Assembly: GCA_050699595.1 (NCBI GenBank) | Contig: JBOHFI010000005.1 | Span: 69,728 to 133,727 of the forward strand | Length of the DNA: 64,000 nt | From: GCA-003244245 sp050699595 | GTDB lineage: Bacteria; Actinomycetota; Actinomycetes; Mycobacteriales; Pseudonocardiaceae | Direction: 5' to 3' | Notes under the pieces: model-generated | What the model was told of the DNA's origin: nothing | Seen by the model: only the letters and a program-made list of their open reading frames with translations | Database searches by the model: none | Translations under genes and position numbers: made by a program | In this document: one piece after another, positions 41,542 to 51,351 of the stretch | Layout of the letters: every line of letters begins with the position of its first letter | How positions within the stretch are numbered: the stretch's first letter is position 1

Positions 41542-42717
41542 TCAGGTGGTGCCCGTCGATGTTCGCGCGCTGTAGGAGTGGGCGCCGGCCCCGGCGAGCT
41601 TGCCTGCGTCGACGATGAGGTACTCGTCGCGGATGGGGCGGCCGTAGAAGTAACTTTCCAGGATCTCTCGGGTGCCGGCCGCGTAGCGTGCCTGTGCCGA
41701 GAGTGATGAGCCGGAGATGTGTGGGGTCATGCCGTGGTGCGGGGCGGTGCGCCAGGGGTGGTCCGGGGGCGCCGGCTGGGGGTACCAGACGTCACCGGCG
41801 TAGCCGGCCAGTCGGCCGGTCTGTAGTGCGCGCACGATGGCGTCGCGGTCACAGATCTTCGCGCGGGCGGTATTGATGAGATACGCGCCGCGTTTCATGC
41901 CGGCCAGCAGGGTGTCGTCGAAGAGGCCCTCGGTCTCTGGGTGCAGCGGGGCGTTGATGGTCACGACATCGCACACCGGCACGAGATCCTGGGTGGTGGG
42001 GTGAAACGTGAGGTTGAGCTCACGCTCCACGTCGGCCGGCAGACGGTGCCGGTCGGTGTAATGCAGTCGCACGTCGAACGGTGCAAGGCGGCGCAAGACG
42101 GCAAGCCCGATCCGGCCGGCCGCGACGCTGCCGACGTGCATCCCCTCCAGGTCATAAGAACGGGCCACACAGTCGGCGATGTTCCACCCTCGGTCGCGCA
42201 CGGTCTGGTAAGAGGGCAGGTAGTTCCGCACTAACGAGAGGATCATCATCACCACGTGCTCGGCGACGCTGATGCTGTTGCTGTAGGTCACTTCCGCGAC
42301 GGTGATGCCGTGGGCTGCGGCGGCGTCCAGGTCGATATGGTCTGACCCGATTCCTGCGGTGATCGCGAGCTTGAGGTGGGGTGCCGCCGCGATACGTTCG
42401 GCGGTCAGGTAGGCTGGCCAGAACGGTTGCGAGATGACGATCTCGGCGTCGGGGAGGTGGCGGTCGAATTCCGATCCTGCGCCGTCTTTATCCGAGGTCA
42501 CCACCAGCTCATGGCCGAGGTCTTCGAGGAAGGACCGCAGGCCCAAGGCTCCGGACACGCTGCCGAGCAGCTCACCGGGGGTGAAGTCGATGGCTTGTGG
42601 CGTGGGCAGGGTCTGCCCGCTCGGGTAGCGCTCAATGTGAGGGATGTCCTCCCGTGCGTATGGGGGAGGGTAGCCGTCGACCGGGTCGTCATAAAGAACG
42701 CACAGCACCTTCGCCAT
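41542..42717 (-). CDS. fdh: NAD-dependent formate dehydrogenase
   Basis: A 391-residue cytosolic enzyme oxidising formate to CO2 with NAD. It shows the family signatures: QPFWPAYLTAERIA, AITAGIGSDHIDLDAA, VTYSNSISVAEHVVMMIL, VGSVAAGRIGLAVLRRL for NAD binding, NTARAKICDRDAIVRAL with the catalytic arginine, and MTPHISGSSLSAQ with the catalytic histidine. Length matches the family. Single gene; may supply NADH or detoxify formate. Confidence 0.93.
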   Translation of the reverse strand: MAKVLCVLYDDPVDGYPPPYAREDIPHIERYPSGQTLPTPQAIDFTPGELLGSVSGALGLRSFLEDLGHELVVTSDKDGAGSEFDRHLPDAEIVISQPFWPAYLTAERIAAAPHLKLAITAGIGSDHIDLDAAAAHGITVAEVTYSNSISVAEHVVMMILSLVRNYLPSYQTVRDRGWNIADCVARSYDLEGMHVGSVAAGRIGLAVLRRLAPFDVRLHYTDRHRLPADVERELNLTFHPTTQDLVPVCDVVTINAPLHPETEGLFDDTLLAGMKRGAYLINTARAKICDRDAIVRALQTGRLAGYAGDVWYPQPAPPDHPWRTAPHHGMTPHISGSSLSAQARYAAGTREILESYFYGRPIRDEYLIVDAGKLAGAGAHSYSARTSTGTT

Positions 42718-42791
42718 GGAGAATCATCCTTTCCGATCGCCTGTCGGTCGGCGCAGCGCCTGACCGCTGTGGCGAGTACGGCCCCGATAGT

Positions 42792-43397
42792 TCACGACAC
42801 GTAACCTCCCACCGCTCCGCCTGCGCGGCAAGGCCCCACCCGCGCTGCTCCCTCCAGGGGCCAACCGGCGATCGGCTCGTGTAACGCGAACCCACCCGGC
42901 GCCGCGCCGAGGCGGCTGCGCACCAGGTGCAGCCGGGTCGCCCGCCACGGCGATCCTTCCCAGGGTGCCAGCTTCTCGACCAACGGGCGCAGGTCCGTCC
43001 CACCCGCTACCCGGGCCAGGGTGAGGTGCGGACGGTAGGGCCGCTGCTCCACCGGCAGACGGCTGCGGCGGGCTGCGGCCCGCGCCGAGTCGGCGAGCCT
43101 GCGCAGCCCGCCGCGATCACCTAGCACGCCCGTCCACAACACCTGGTGCCCGAATCGACCGCCGCCGCCCAGGGACAGTGACAGTGGCGGGTGCCGAGCG
43201 GCTGCCCGGCCGAGCCGGCGGGTCAGCTCGTCAACGGCGTCATCGCCGACCTCACCAAGAAAGACCAACGTCACGTGCCACTGCTCCGGGCGGGTCCACC
43301 GCAGCTCCGGTGCCCCCTCCCGCAGCCCCGCGGTAACGCCCAGGAGCTCCTGAACAACCTCCCCAGGAGGGGTCAGCGCCACGAACAGCCGCACCAC
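42792..43397 (-). CDS. thpR: RNA 2',3'-cyclic phosphodiesterase ThpR
   Basis: A 201-residue 2H phosphoesterase (2'-5' RNA ligase family). The two HxT motifs are present as WHVTLVFLG (about 40-48) and RPHLTLAR (about 122-129). The N-terminus RLFVALTPPGEV is typical. Acts on RNA 2',3'-cyclic ends. It stands alone between fdh and the ComF-like gene. The Gly/Ala-rich C-terminal 20 residues are beyond the fold. Confidence 0.88.
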   Translation of the reverse strand: MVRLFVALTPPGEVVQELLGVTAGLREGAPELRWTRPEQWHVTLVFLGEVGDDAVDELTRRLGRAAARHPPLSLSLGGGGRFGHQVLWTGVLGDRGGLRRLADSARAAARRSRLPVEQRPYRPHLTLARVAGGTDLRPLVEKLAPWEGSPWRATRLHLVRSRLGAAPGGFALHEPIAGWPLEGAARVGPCRAGGAVGGYVS

Positions 43398-43443
43398 ATC
43401 ATCGTCGCCCCCGCCACGCAGACGGTGCCACTTTTCCGAATCC

Positions 43444-44196
43444 TCACGTACGGGGTGTGCATACTGCGCACGTCTCGAAGCTGAACTCAGCTGCGCAGGC
43501 GTAGCGCCAGATCTGCTGACAGTTCTCGTTCCAGTCGGGGCTCACGACCCGTCCAGCGCTCACTACGGCGACAGTCGACGCTCCGGCAAGGTGGAGGGCG
43601 GAGGCGGCGCTCTGGACACGTGCACCGCTGGTGAAGGTGTCTTCGATCAAGAGCACCCGGTGGCCACGAAGACCAGCGAGGGCAAGGAACGCGTCGTCGC
43701 TTGCCTGTTGATGTCCCACTTGTCCCGGCCCTCTCTCCAGCAGGATGCTGTGCAGCCCGGCGAGCAAAGAACTCCGCCGCACGGCTGCGACGAGTGGATG
43801 TTCACCGGATCTGGCGGCTAATCGGGTACTCGGTACGGTGGTCACCACGGTGGGAGCGCCCCCGAGCATCGTGGTAATGCAGGGCCAGTGACGGTAGGTA
43901 AACCGCGCGATGGTTGCGACGACGATCGTTGCGAACTGTGCACGGACCTCTGGCAGGTGGTGGTCCTTGTAGTAACGCAGGACGTGCCAGTACTGGCCCG
44001 ACACCTCGTACAGCGAGATGGGGAGTACGGTGGTCACCGGATAACGAACCTGGCCCATCGTGACCCGACAACTGTAGCAGGTCGAATAATCCTGGTTAGG
44101 GCCAGAATGGCAAACGATGCAGACTCCGGCGCCGTGAGGCGGTACACGGCGGTAGATCCTTAGATATGGGTCGGTATATTGCTCGACTGCTGTCAT
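43444..44196 (-). CDS. ComF-like phosphoribosyltransferase-family protein
   Basis: A 250-residue protein. A zinc-ribbon-like segment (CIVCHSG then CYSC, about 26-43) precedes a phosphoribosyltransferase domain with the PRPP loop VLLIEDTFTSGARVQSAA near 185-202, as in ComFC. It lies 13 bases after a dprA-like gene and is probably co-transcribed. Both partners have relatives in DNA-uptake machinery, but no other competence gene is nearby. Natural transformation or a conflict system involving nucleotides are both possible. Confidence 0.72.
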   Translation of the reverse strand: MTAVEQYTDPYLRIYRRVPPHGAGVCIVCHSGPNQDYSTCYSCRVTMGQVRYPVTTVLPISLYEVSGQYWHVLRYYKDHHLPEVRAQFATIVVATIARFTYRHWPCITTMLGGAPTVVTTVPSTRLAARSGEHPLVAAVRRSSLLAGLHSILLERGPGQVGHQQASDDAFLALAGLRGHRVLLIEDTFTSGARVQSAASALHLAGASTVAVVSAGRVVSPDWNENCQQIWRYACAAEFSFETCAVCTPRT

Positions 44197-44209
44197 CGAT
44201 CTCTGACTG

Positions 44210-45124
44210 CTACAGCAGCATCAGCTGTTCGGGGAGGCTGCTGAGCGTGGCAATGACCTCCAGAACGTCGTCGAGGTCTCTGACCACGGTGACACCTGGG
44301 CGCGCCGCATATCGTTGTGCCCATTCCTGTGAATTCACTAGCGACTCCAACAGGAATAGCCGCTTTCCGTGTTCCAGAGCAAGGCGCGCCTGCATCTTCG
44401 AGCCGCCGGTGGCGGACGCCTCGATAACGACAGTGCCCATGGCCATGCCGCTCATCACGACGTTGCGCATAGGGAAGTTCATCGCCCGCGGTGGGGCATC
44501 GGGCCAGAACTGCGAGACGATCGCTCCCTGCTCGCAGATCCTCTCCGCTAGTTCTCGGTTCTCCTTTGGGTAGACTGCGGCAAGAATTCCGTGGCCAACG
44601 ACCGCGACGGTCCTGCCGTGGGCGCTCAGTGCGGCAGCATGGGCGGCGGTGTCGATTCCACGAGCTAAACCGGACAGGACCGTGACGTTCGCTTCAACGA
44701 GACCCTGCACGAGGCGGGCCGCCCGTCGCCGCCCGTCCTCGGAGGCCTGCCGTGTACCGACGACCGCGATAGCGCGAAAATCCCCCGGCATCAGGTCACC
44801 CTTAACCCAGATAAAAGGCGGCCGATTGTAGATTAATTGCAGATTCGCCGGGTAGTCATCCTCACGAACGGTGAGGAGCTTCACACCCTGGGCCGTCACG
44901 CGCTTGACCAGTTCCTCGGCCGCTTCCAGGTCTTCGGGCCGCACGCGCTCCAGCAAGTCCTCGGCGTACAGACGGTGCTCCTCCGGGACGAGGCCAAGCT
45001 GCCTGTCGAGAAGAGCGCGCGCGCTGCCTGACTCATAGATGACGGCTGCGGTGCGGAACCACTCCCAAGGCGATGCCCTGGTCAGGGCAAGGACGGCGGC
45101 CTGCTCAGCTGCCGTGGTACTCAT
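44210..45124 (-). CDS. DprA/Smf-like DNA-processing protein
   Basis: A 304-residue SLOG-fold protein of the DprA/Smf family: VVGTRQAS, VLSGLARGIDTAAHAAAL, VVGHGILAAVYPKENREL, FPMRNVVMSG and EASATGGSKMQARLALEHGKRLFLL. The canonical SGSLITA loop is changed to GGSKMQA. It has no C-terminal winged helix, and it is not next to the usual chromosomal dprA neighbours (comM-like ATPase, rnhB). With the ComF-like gene downstream it forms a two-gene accessory module. Binding of ssDNA or a nucleotide is inferred. Confidence 0.78.
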   Translation of the reverse strand: MSTTAAEQAAVLALTRASPWEWFRTAAVIYESGSARALLDRQLGLVPEEHRLYAEDLLERVRPEDLEAAEELVKRVTAQGVKLLTVREDDYPANLQLIYNRPPFIWVKGDLMPGDFRAIAVVGTRQASEDGRRRAARLVQGLVEANVTVLSGLARGIDTAAHAAALSAHGRTVAVVGHGILAAVYPKENRELAERICEQGAIVSQFWPDAPPRAMNFPMRNVVMSGMAMGTVVIEASATGGSKMQARLALEHGKRLFLLESLVNSQEWAQRYAARPGVTVVRDLDDVLEVIATLSSLPEQLMLL

Positions 45125-46019
45125 CGGTCCTCACCTTCCGGCCACCCGTGCGCATGATTCGAACATGTGTTCGATTTCATCTTAGTGACTCTCGGCACGG
45201 TACGGTAGTGGTCAGCCCAGCTCCTAGGTTGGGGCGGCTCCCATGGTCGGATATGCCTGCGCTCGATCCCAACCGGTCGAAGCAATTGATCTTGGTGTAG
45301 ATCGTCGGCGAACACACAGTCCGACACGGTCAGCGGACCGGTTTGTGACCGAGGCTCCGCGAGGTTGCGGACGCTCGTCGGCCCGCCCTACCCGGGGTAC
45401 GAACTGAGAACAATCCAGTGCCTCCGGCGGACCTCTGCTCCAGGACCGGGCCCGGATAGTGGTGGGTCACCGGGGGAGCGGGTATCCCGTCGCGACGGCG
45501 CCGGAGGCGTAGCGGGCAGGCCACCAACCTGCGCGTGCCATTAACACCAGTCAACCATGGTCAACAGCGGGGCACTGTGACCCTGCCTGACCACCGAACG
45601 AGATCTCTGACGGCACAGTGGGCGCAGCCCTTCAAGCAGGCGATCCGCAGCGGATCTCTGGGCCGTCGTGGGGCCGTCGGACATCGGGGAGAATTGAGAA
45701 CCACGAAGAACCATCGAGAGCCTTTCCCCTGCTCAAAGTCAGCGCTCAGCTTCTTCCGCGCAGATGGAGAAGGTGAGGCGGCCAAGCTGGCCTGTAAGCC
45801 GGAACCAGACAAAGTCGGCTTAAGTTCTCGGGAGACATGGCGATGCGCGTTAGTCACCAGATCCTCGATGCTGATGATCGCGTCCCTGATCCGACGAGTC
45901 CGCCAGGCGTGACCGCAGGATGCTTGTGGATGGCGTAATTGTCGGCCACCGGCCGCGCTGTAGTCAGGGACGCGCTTAGGAGCATGTCGCGGGGACGATG
46001 AAGGACCGCGACGCGGGTA
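45125..46019. other. Gene-poor stretch with possible IS630 remnant
   Basis: Open frames here do not look like genes. On the minus strand, about 45905-45955 reads PVADNYAIHKHPAV, very close to the conserved DNYATHKHPxV motif of IS630-family transposases; the rest of that protein is missing. The remaining 700 bases show no recognisable feature. Confidence 0.4.
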
Positions 46020-46256
46020 TCAGTCGTTGTCCGGTAGGTACTCGTCCTTCTCGTAGTATTCGAGGAGGTCGGTGAGCGTTGGGTAGTCGTAGGTGACCAG
46101 CTCGTCGCCCTCCCACTTGGCGCCCAGCTCCTCGGCCCACTCCACTTCGTTAAGACCGAGCGGCGCCTCGGCGGACCAGTGGAACGGCACCATCGTGCTG
46201 CGCTTGTCACGTCGGCCCAGGACCACCCGTTCACCCTCTGCTTTCGGGGCTGTCAC
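46020..46256 (-). CDS. Small acidic hypothetical protein
   Basis: From a GTG at 46256 this gives 78 residues: a basic start (APKAEGERVVLGRRDK), a middle FHWSAEAPLGLNEVEWAEEL and a strongly acidic, Tyr-rich end (YDYPTLTDLLEYYEKDEYLP). The composition looks protein-like on the codon level, but there is no known family and the ribosome site is distant. It lies inside transposon debris. I considered a RiPP precursor, but no modifying gene is adjacent. Confidence 0.4.
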   Translation of the reverse strand: MTAPKAEGERVVLGRRDKRSTMVPFHWSAEAPLGLNEVEWAEELGAKWEGDELVTYDYPTLTDLLEYYEKDEYLPDND

Positions 46257-46294
46257 GGGAACCGATCGTACTCCCCGGGACAGGACCCCGGCAA

Positions 46295-46616
46295 AGTCGG
46301 GTGAAGCCGAGCAGGGTGAGTGGGTGGTTGAAGTCGTCACTGGCCAAGCGCAGGTCTTGGGCGATGTTGATATAGCCGGCTCGGCGGAGTACCGCGATGA
46401 CGAGGTGCGTCGTGCGGCCATGATTCGGGGTCCGGAGCCGGTGCGGACACGGGAGGCGTCTTCGGTGAAGGTGACCTCTCGGACGTCGTGCAGCCCGTTC
46501 TCGATTCCCCAGCGTCCACGCAGCGCGGTGGCGACCTGCCGCGGCATTGGTCCCGCGATGGCGTAAGCGCCACAGGGCCTGACGTACCGCTGGGGCCTGT
46601 CGATGTGACGCCACAC
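46295..46616 (-). pseudogene. ISAs1-family transposase, C-terminal remnant
   Basis: Two frames together read the C-terminal part of an ISAs1/IS4-type transposase: first LRGRWGIENGLHDVREVTF, then EDASRVRTGSGPRIMA, and after a frame change near 46420 AVLRRAGYINIAQDLRLAS and LTLLGF. The N-terminal two-thirds are missing. Dead element. Confidence 0.7.
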
Positions 46617-46734
46617 ACAGGGCCAACCAGGTGCGACGCCTCACCACCCGCTACTCCTACCCCCGGTGCCCTCACTAGCCAAGGCGCCTAATCCCCCTTT
46701 GGCGAGGTGTCATCCGTGCCTGATATGCCGAGCG

Positions 46735-47744
46735 GTGCGCTCGTCCTGCTGTACCCCGCGTCCAGCGGCGGATGGGCACGGTGTCGCTGGCCACGCATGC
46801 GGGCATCACGGTGCGTTACCTGGAGATGATCGAGGCTGACAGCAGGACACCGTCGGTGCCGGTGCTGCGCAAGCTCGCGAAGGTGTTGGGTGTGCGGACC
46901 TCGGCCCTGGTGGGTGAAGCACCGAGCGAGGATCACGAGGGGCCGGTGAACCCCCGGCTCGCCGAGGTGGAGCGTGCGCTGTTCACTTACCGTTCCCTGG
47001 CGCTCACCGATCCCGGGCAGTTTCCCACTCTGGAGGGGTTAAGCGAGCAGATCCGCGCCGCGCAGTCGGCGTGGTTCACCTCGCCGACTAAGTACAGCGA
47101 CGCGTTGCGGGTGCTGCCGGACCTGATCGTCAACAGTGAGCGCTCCGTGCACGAGTCGGAGCGCTCTGTGACGATATGCCTGCTGGAGCGTTGGATCTCG
47201 CCATGAAGGGGAGTGAAGCGTTGGAGCCGTTGTTGTCGGACGGGGCTCCCGAGCACTTCTCGCTCTATGGTGGGCTGCTGTTGGTGGCGACGCTGGGTTC
47301 GTTGCAGACCGGTGATCCGTGGCGGGCGCGTGAGTTGTTGCGGGGACCGGCCCATCAGGCTGCGCTGCGTGTCGATGAGAGACACAATCACCACAATACG
47401 TGTTCTTCGGGCCGACGAACGTGGGCATCCACATGGTCAGGGTCGAGTACGAATGCGGCGAGATATCCGAGGCCCTGCGACTGGCGGATGACGTGGATAT
47501 CACGCGGACGCCATCGCTGGAGCGTAAGACCAGCCTCCTCTACAAGGTTGCCCAGTGCTATGACTGCCGTGGTAATGACCCGGCGGTCTTCGTGCATTTG
47601 AAGATGGCTGAGCGGCTGTGCCCGGAAGATTTCCAGCACCGGCAAGAGATGCGTGGAATGGTGCGTACTCTCGTCAAGCGGGCCAAATCGTCGTATGCCG
47701 GTGAAGTACAGAAGTTCGCCGGGCGGATCGGCCTGCTGGACTAG
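46735..47744 (+). pseudogene. XRE-TPR regulator, multiply frameshifted
   Basis: Fragments of one regulator appear in successive frames: an HTH part with ITVRYLEMIEADSRTPSVPV and LRKLAKVLGVRTSALVG (46772-47200), then EHFSLYGGLLLVATLGSLQT (about 47230-47390), then VRVEYECGEISEALRLADDV to the stop (47400-47744). The N-terminus of the HTH is also lost. The original would have resembled an XRE protein with a TPR-like tail, as at 37446. Not translatable as one product. Confidence 0.72.
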
Positions 47745-47875
47745 CAGTCCGATCCCATTGATGTGATCAGGGGGTGCAGCGTGATGCGTTCCCTCATTCC
47801 TCTGTCCGGATAGCGTGAGCAGGCGAACTGAACGTTCGGGAAGGGCACGTTTCGTTTCCACCTGCTCACTCGGCG

Positions 47876-49340
47876 CTACAGTCTCGCATGGCTCCAGGGT
47901 CGGGGTGTCCGGGCCACCCCAGCGCACGGTTGGTGCTCTTGCCGGTTGGTCTCGCTGTCTTCCTTCAGCACAGACCAAAGCAACTGGCGGGCACCGTTCT
48001 GGGAGCAGTGCTGGCGCAGATAGACCAGGGTGAGCACAACGCGGTCGGTATCGGTGAGCAGCAGGCGCACGCCAGCTCCTGGGACGTTGCGGCGTCGGCC
48101 CCCGCGCCGGGCGTAGCAGCGTTGCGTGGTCTGAGCGGCCCGCGCGAGAGCCAGCTGGGCGACCAGTTCGTCCAGCTCCTGGCCGGTCATGCCGGTCAAT
48201 ACCGGGTTGGATAGCAGCTTGAGGGTCTGGGACCGGGCCAGCGTGGGGTCCCGCGCCACGGCGCTGTCCTGCTGATCGGTGTTCCGCGTGGCCGGATCGA
48301 TGGTGTGGTTCCACGAGCCGCACCAGTCATGAGGCTTGACCGGCAAGGCTCGCATGCGAGCTGTGCTGACCGACACGCCGAGCGTGATCGCCAGGCCCGT
48401 CTCGGTGGCCAGGGCCGCGAGTTCGGACTTCCATGCCCGGGTGCGGTAGCTGTTGGATCCCCCGGCGTCTGCGGTGATCAGCAGCCGGGTGGCGTGCGGG
48501 TAGTCATCGTGACCGCGCGCCTGCCACCAACCGCGGATCGAGGCGACGGCGAACGCGGAGGTGTCGTGATCGACCCCGACATTGACCCAGCCGGCATCGG
48601 CGCTGAGGTCATAGACGCCGTAGGGAATGGCGTGGGCAACATCGGGGCCGGTGGAAAAGAAGCTGTGGTCGGCCACCGTGACCGGCTCCCCTCGCGGGCG
48701 CCACTCACGGCCCGGGGTGGGCAACCTGCCCAGCTGCTGCTTTTGTTTCGTGTCGACGCTGATGACCGGTTCACCGGCCGTCTGATGGTCCTTGACCTGC
48801 TCGTTGAGGTAGCGGAATTGGGCATCCCGGTCCGGGTGCTGCTGCCCTTCGAGGGTCTTGGCGTTGGCCTGCAGGCTGAACCCGGCCTCCTGCAGCAGCC
48901 TGCCCACCGTCGGCGCCGAGACCGCATGCCCTTGGCGGGTCAGCTCCTCGGCCAGGTGCCGCAGCGACTCGGTCGTCCACCGCAGCGGCGACATCGGATC
49001 GCCCCGCTCCTCCGGCTCCACCAACCTCAGCAAGGCCGGCAACAACTCAGAGTCTTGCTCGCTGGCTCGCTTGCGTCCCCCGCCTACCCCGCGGACCCGA
49101 CCGGCCGGCAACGGATCCTCACCGCGTTCAAGTTCCACAACACTCTTACGCACGGTGCTCTGGCTGAGCCCGGCCGCATCCACGACGGCCCGCAACCCGC
49201 CGTGGCCCAACACCCCGGGCCTCGGTCGCCAACGCCAGCCGCTGCTGACGCTCGTTCAGATGAGGCAACAACATCTCGAACCTCGCGGCAAGCTGACCAC
49301 GGACCTCGTCCGGAATGCCCGTACCAGATCAACGAGACCC
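47876..49340 (-). pseudogene. ISAzo13-family transposase, defective
   Basis: The 445-codon frame from 49213 to 47876 carries much of an ISAzo13 transposase (SPLRWTTESLRHLAEELTRQG, PVISVDTKQKQ, LLITADAGGSNSYRTRAWK). After ATETGLAITL it jumps in frame to VSTARMRALPVKPHDW, so the segment with the third catalytic acid (usually GTSKWNKIEHR) is deleted. The N-terminus (HLNERQQR-like, up to about 49340) is in another frame, and the C-terminus loses frame near 47960. It cannot transpose itself. Confidence 0.75.
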
Positions 49341-49525
49341 AACCCCGAAAAGAACACCTTGATTTTTTACGGCTCCCGGGCGAGGTGAACTTCTTCATCG
49401 CCCGCTCCCGCCGCCTCGTGGGTTGAACGCTCCATCGAGCCGGAGCCCGGAGTGTCTCCCGTGTACCGGAAGCTCATCCCGCTCGCGCCCGACCCGGCAC
49501 TTCCGCCATCCTCCGGCGCATCCAG

Positions 49526-49753
49526 TCAGGTAGCGGTCGCGGGGGGGAAGGACACGCTGCGGCCGAACTCGTACACCTTCCGATCCCCCGGTTGCACCTC
49601 GTCTTCGATCGGGCCCTGGCCGTCCGCCATGAAGTGGATCGCCGCGTTCGTGTCGGTCTGGTTTTCCACCCGCATTGGCCACGATTCGCTGTTGTAACAG
49701 CCACTCGGGTTCTCGATCAGCCTGCCGTCGAGCACGAGCTTTCCTGACGCCAT
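49526..49753 (-). CDS. Small hypothetical protein
   Basis: A 75-residue protein with a good AGGAGAGG site seven bases before the ATG. It begins ASGKLVLDGRLIENPSGCYN and contains NQTDTNAAIHFMADGQGPI, a probable beta-rich fold. No family recognised. It lies between the ISAzo13 remnant and the island boundary, so it may be mobile-element cargo. Confidence 0.55.
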   Translation of the reverse strand: MASGKLVLDGRLIENPSGCYNSESWPMRVENQTDTNAAIHFMADGQGPIEDEVQPGDRKVYEFGRSVSFPPATAT

Positions 49754-50619
49754 AATCGTCCTCTCCTAGAGCCCATTGGACAACACCCTGTGGTTGTCAA
49801 TTTCTAAGATGACGGGCTCGGCCGCCCCCTTACTCAGCCGCCATAGTCACATCCCCTTCCCTGTCAGTCAGAAGCCGCACCACCTCGAACCCCCATCGCC
49901 CCTTAGTCCTTGCAACACAGAGTAGTGGCCGTCGCGCTCGTTTGGAACTACCTGATGGTGTGCATACGTGTAGCCCAAAACGGACGAATGGATCAATTCG
50001 GCGTGTGGCGACCGAAAAACACCGCATCATGGTAAGAGTCTACCGAGGCTTCGCTTGAGAACGAGCGTTCTGAACGACCACCCCGGCAAACACCGCAACT
50101 CCGACGTGCGAGACAGAAACACCCGCCGCGACGGACGATCCTCCGACATCACCCAGAACATCCCACCACCCGACCAAGCAACGCTCCGTACCCCCGCGTC
50201 TGATCACCGGGTTCTGTCGAGAGGCTGTCGCGGCCTCTCGCCGCCCCCGATACGCCATACAGGTCAGGTACCGACAACACTTCCCCAGGTCAGCACACAG
50301 CACCCGCTCACGCCGCCAGTGCCCGTTCAACGCTCCGCGCAGTGACGTACCCGGCGCGGGCGGCCCCTACCCACACTGACGCAGGGGTCGCCACCCCATG
50401 GTAGCCTCTGCCCCTACAGGACCGTACAGGGCGCACGCCTTGACCTCGCCCCGCCGACAACCCACTCAGACAGAACGAACACCCGGACCCACACGCCTGG
50501 CTCCCGCGCGAGGATCTCCCGCGCCAGCCAGGTGACGGCCATCAGACCGCCGCCGAGCGGCGCACCGCGCCAGGACCACAACCAGCGGCACCGCACAGGA
50601 GACGACGCCAACGGCGACC
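49754..50619. other. Intergenic stretch without recognisable genes
   Basis: Open frames on both strands are short, low in protein-like character or repeat-poor. I see no terminator, tRNA or transposon end. It precedes the att-like repeat at 50912. Confidence 0.4.
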
Positions 50620-50772
50620 ATGACCCGACCGGAGGTGATCTACGCTCCCTTCGAGGAACTCGGCACAGCGACACACCTCACCAGTGCAACGCTGGCAGGC
50701 ACGCGCCAAGGCACCGATCACGGGCGCCGCGCGCCGTCCACCCGCAGGATCACACCCGGCACGGACAGCTGA
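50620..50772 (+). CDS. Possible 50-residue protein near island edge
   Basis: A frame of 50 codons, opening TRPEVIYAPFEELGTATHLT and ending RRITPGTDS. The composition looks real and resembles small proteins seen near actinobacterial integrative elements, but I cannot place it in a family and no strong ribosome site is present. It lies just outside the left direct repeat. Confidence 0.3.
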   Translation: MTRPEVIYAPFEELGTATHLTSATLAGTRQGTDHGRRAPSTRRITPGTDS

Positions 50773-50911
50773 CGAGCGGAGGTAACCGCCGACAGTCCAC
50801 CTTGATCGCGGGACTGCGATGGGGGGCGACCATACGAGCTTCCAGGACTTCGGCACGTACTCGGCACAACCACCCGTAGACAGCCAGACAAGGCCGGACG
50901 CGACCGGACTG

Positions 50912-50989
50912 AACGAAGACCAGCCCCCGACCATGTTCACGCTGGTCGGGGGCCGTTCCTCCTGGTGTGGCGGGTCAAGGATTCGAACC
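50912..50989 (+). repeat. Left att-like repeat (tRNA-Tyr 3' end copy)
   Basis: A 78-base segment that matches 57748-57825 with seven mismatches; the last 28 bases are identical and include 22-23 bases of the tRNA-Tyr 3' end (T-loop and acceptor arm). A perfect 10-bp hairpin lies within it (50923-50953). No complete tRNA can fold here, so this is a relic attachment site. Together with the right copy it bounds a 6.8-kb island. Confidence 0.78.
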
Positions 50990-51351
50990 ACGGTCTGGCC
51001 GTGCCGGCCGTCGGCGGCCGCCACCCATCACCCCTGCGCTGGCTGAGAAGTCGAGCGCTCACCCCGGGTGGGCAGCGTCGCGGCAGGGACAAACGTGGGA
51101 CACACCCGGGAAGGGGAATGGGTCCGTGGAGGGCCGGACCACCCCGTGGAAGCCGGTCGAAGCCCGGGATCTCTGTGCCTCGTCAGCGAAGCGTGAGTGA
51201 CCAACTGAGTGGCAATCGGGGTAGCGCCTGGGCGGACGTTCCCGGACGTGCATGGACAGCAGAGGTGCCGCTACCAGCGAGTTTGCCCAGATGACGACAG
51301 TGACGACTTACGCTCGACGGGACCACTGACATGCGATCACAAAGAAGGACC

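Noticed and set aside
45535..45912. 125-codon plus-strand frame
   Set aside because: No ribosome site, no recognisable motif, and it runs over the IS630-like remnant on the other strand.
46020..46256. Small acidic protein as a fourth RiPP precursor
   Set aside because: The tail is acidic, but it has no RPF leader, no Asp-Gly motif and no ATP-grasp or PIMT gene nearby.
48305..49426. 373-codon plus-strand frame
   Set aside because: Shadow of the ISAzo13 transposase.
50955..51045. Apparent second tRNA-Tyr
   Set aside because: Only the 3' end (T-arm and acceptor half) is present; no anticodon arm follows, so it is an attachment-site relic.
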